Of a DNA stretch of 6,230 nucleotides, positions 5,724 through 6,230 are shown piece by piece. The DNA comes from Syntrophomonadaceae bacterium (GTDB taxonomy: Bacteria > Bacillota > Syntrophomonadia > Syntrophomonadales > Syntrophothermaceae). Positions within the stretch are counted from its first letter, which is position 1; the number at the start of each line of letters is the position of its first letter. Under the pieces are notes generated by a model. That model saw nothing but the letters and a program-made list of their open reading frames with translations. It made no database searches and was not told where the DNA came from. The position numbers and the translations under genes are program-made. The stretch spans positions 1 to 6,230 of the forward strand of contig JARYMO010000093.1 in the NCBI GenBank assembly GCA_029907055.1, given 5' to 3'.

Positions 5724-6230
5724 TCATTCCAAGGCTGGCTCGACTTCCCCCGTCGGCTGGCGCGCCGCCTCGCTGCCATCCCCCAGCTCCGCGGTGAGCA
5801 TGCCCGCCAGAATGAGCCCGCTTCCCAGCCACTGGAGACGGGTCAGCACCTCTCCCCCCCACAGGTAGGCGTAGGCAGCGGCGAACACCGGTTCCATGGT
5901 GAAGATGACCCCGGTGTGGGTGGCCGACGTGTACCGTTGCACGGAGTTCTGCACCAGGAAAGCCAGGGCCGTGGCCGGGAGAGCGGTGAGCGCCAGGGCC
6001 GTGAGCACCGGGCGCGTCAGTTCCTGCGGCGGGTTCTCCCACACCAGCGCGCAGCCCGCGCTGAGCACGGCAACCGTGGCGATCTGCACGATGGCCAGCA
6101 CTGCCGGGTCGTACTGGCGCGCCAGCCGGCCCACCGCGACAATGTGCATGGCGAAGGACACCGCGCAGAAGAAGACCAGCACCTCGCCCCTGTGCAGGGC
6201 CAGGCGCATCCCCCCAGTCAACAGCGCCAG
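5724..6230 (-). CDS. EamA/DMT-family transporter, C-terminal half (partial)
   Basis: This is the C-terminal half of a drug/metabolite-transporter superfamily membrane protein with an EamA domain. The substrate cannot be told from sequence. The frame is open to the right edge of the window, giving 168 visible residues, so the true start lies outside. A TTG at 6221 is an internal Leu codon and not a convincing start. About five hydrophobic segments are visible. They include the stretch FFCAVSFAMHIVAVGRLA, a segment running into QRYTSATHTGVIF, the EamA hallmark MEPVFAAAYAYLWGGE, and a final helix LGSGLILAGMLTAEL. A polar tail of about 24 residues follows. This matches the second of the two EamA repeats, so a full protein of roughly 300 residues is expected. 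It ends 57 nt before mreD on the same strand with no terminator between them. It could therefore be cotranscribed with the shape genes, although a functional link is not known. Family call is confident; substrate unknown. Confidence 0.9.
   Translation of the reverse strand: MALLTGGMRLALHRGEVLVFFCAVSFAMHIVAVGRLARQYDPAVLAIVQIATVAVLSAGCALVWENPPQELTRPVLTALALTALPATALAFLVQNSVQRYTSATHTGVIFTMEPVFAAAYAYLWGGEVLTRLQWLGSGLILAGMLTAELGDGSEAARQPTGEVEPALE

Noticed and set aside
5176..6042. A 288-codon minus-strand frame overlapping both the transporter and mreD.
   Set aside because: It is an out-of-frame shadow, rich in Gly, Pro, Arg and Ala, lying across two well-supported membrane protein genes and their spacer.

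Overview
This is a very G+C-rich bacterial segment (about two thirds G+C by eye). It is coding almost end to end, and every gene I can support lies on the minus strand. Transcription therefore runs from the right edge to the left edge. The gene set (mreD, mrdA/PBP2, rodA, then a TIGR03960-type radical SAM protein) and the strong GGAGG ribosome binding sites point to a high-G+C member of the Firmicutes (Bacillota), of the clostridial/peptococcal or Symbiobacterium/Limnochorda sort. That placement is inference from gene order and protein style; I cannot name a genus.

Layout in the direction of transcription: the C-terminal half of an EamA/DMT-family membrane transporter (6230 to 5724, cut by the window edge); mreD (5666 to 5154); mrdA, encoding the elongation transpeptidase PBP2 (5152 to 3044); rodA, encoding the SEDS glycosyltransferase of the elongasome (3003 to 1867); and a radical SAM protein with an N-terminal B12-binding-like domain (1809 to beyond base 1, still open at the edge). 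Gaps are 57, 1, 40 and 57 nucleotides. I see no T-tailed terminator and no convincing internal promoter, so the set reads as one operon.

The three central genes work together in lateral cell-wall growth. RodA polymerises lipid II into glycan strands, PBP2 cross-links them, and MreD is a membrane component of the MreBCD scaffold that positions the pair. The radical SAM protein belongs to an uncharacterised family often found just downstream of this cluster in Firmicutes, usually ahead of a TIGR03936 partner and an RNase G/E gene. The link to wall growth is positional only.

Nothing here looks like a wholly new system. The points worth a second look are a charged helical insertion in the PBP2 transpeptidase domain, a transporter gene where mreC would be expected, the absence of minCD between mrdA and rodA, a Tyr-for-His change in the B12-like motif, a C-terminal cysteine cluster in the radical SAM protein, and matching GC hairpins just after the mrdA and rodA stop codons. 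There is no stretch over 300 bases without a gene, and I found no RNA genes, mobile elements, CRISPR arrays or long repeats.
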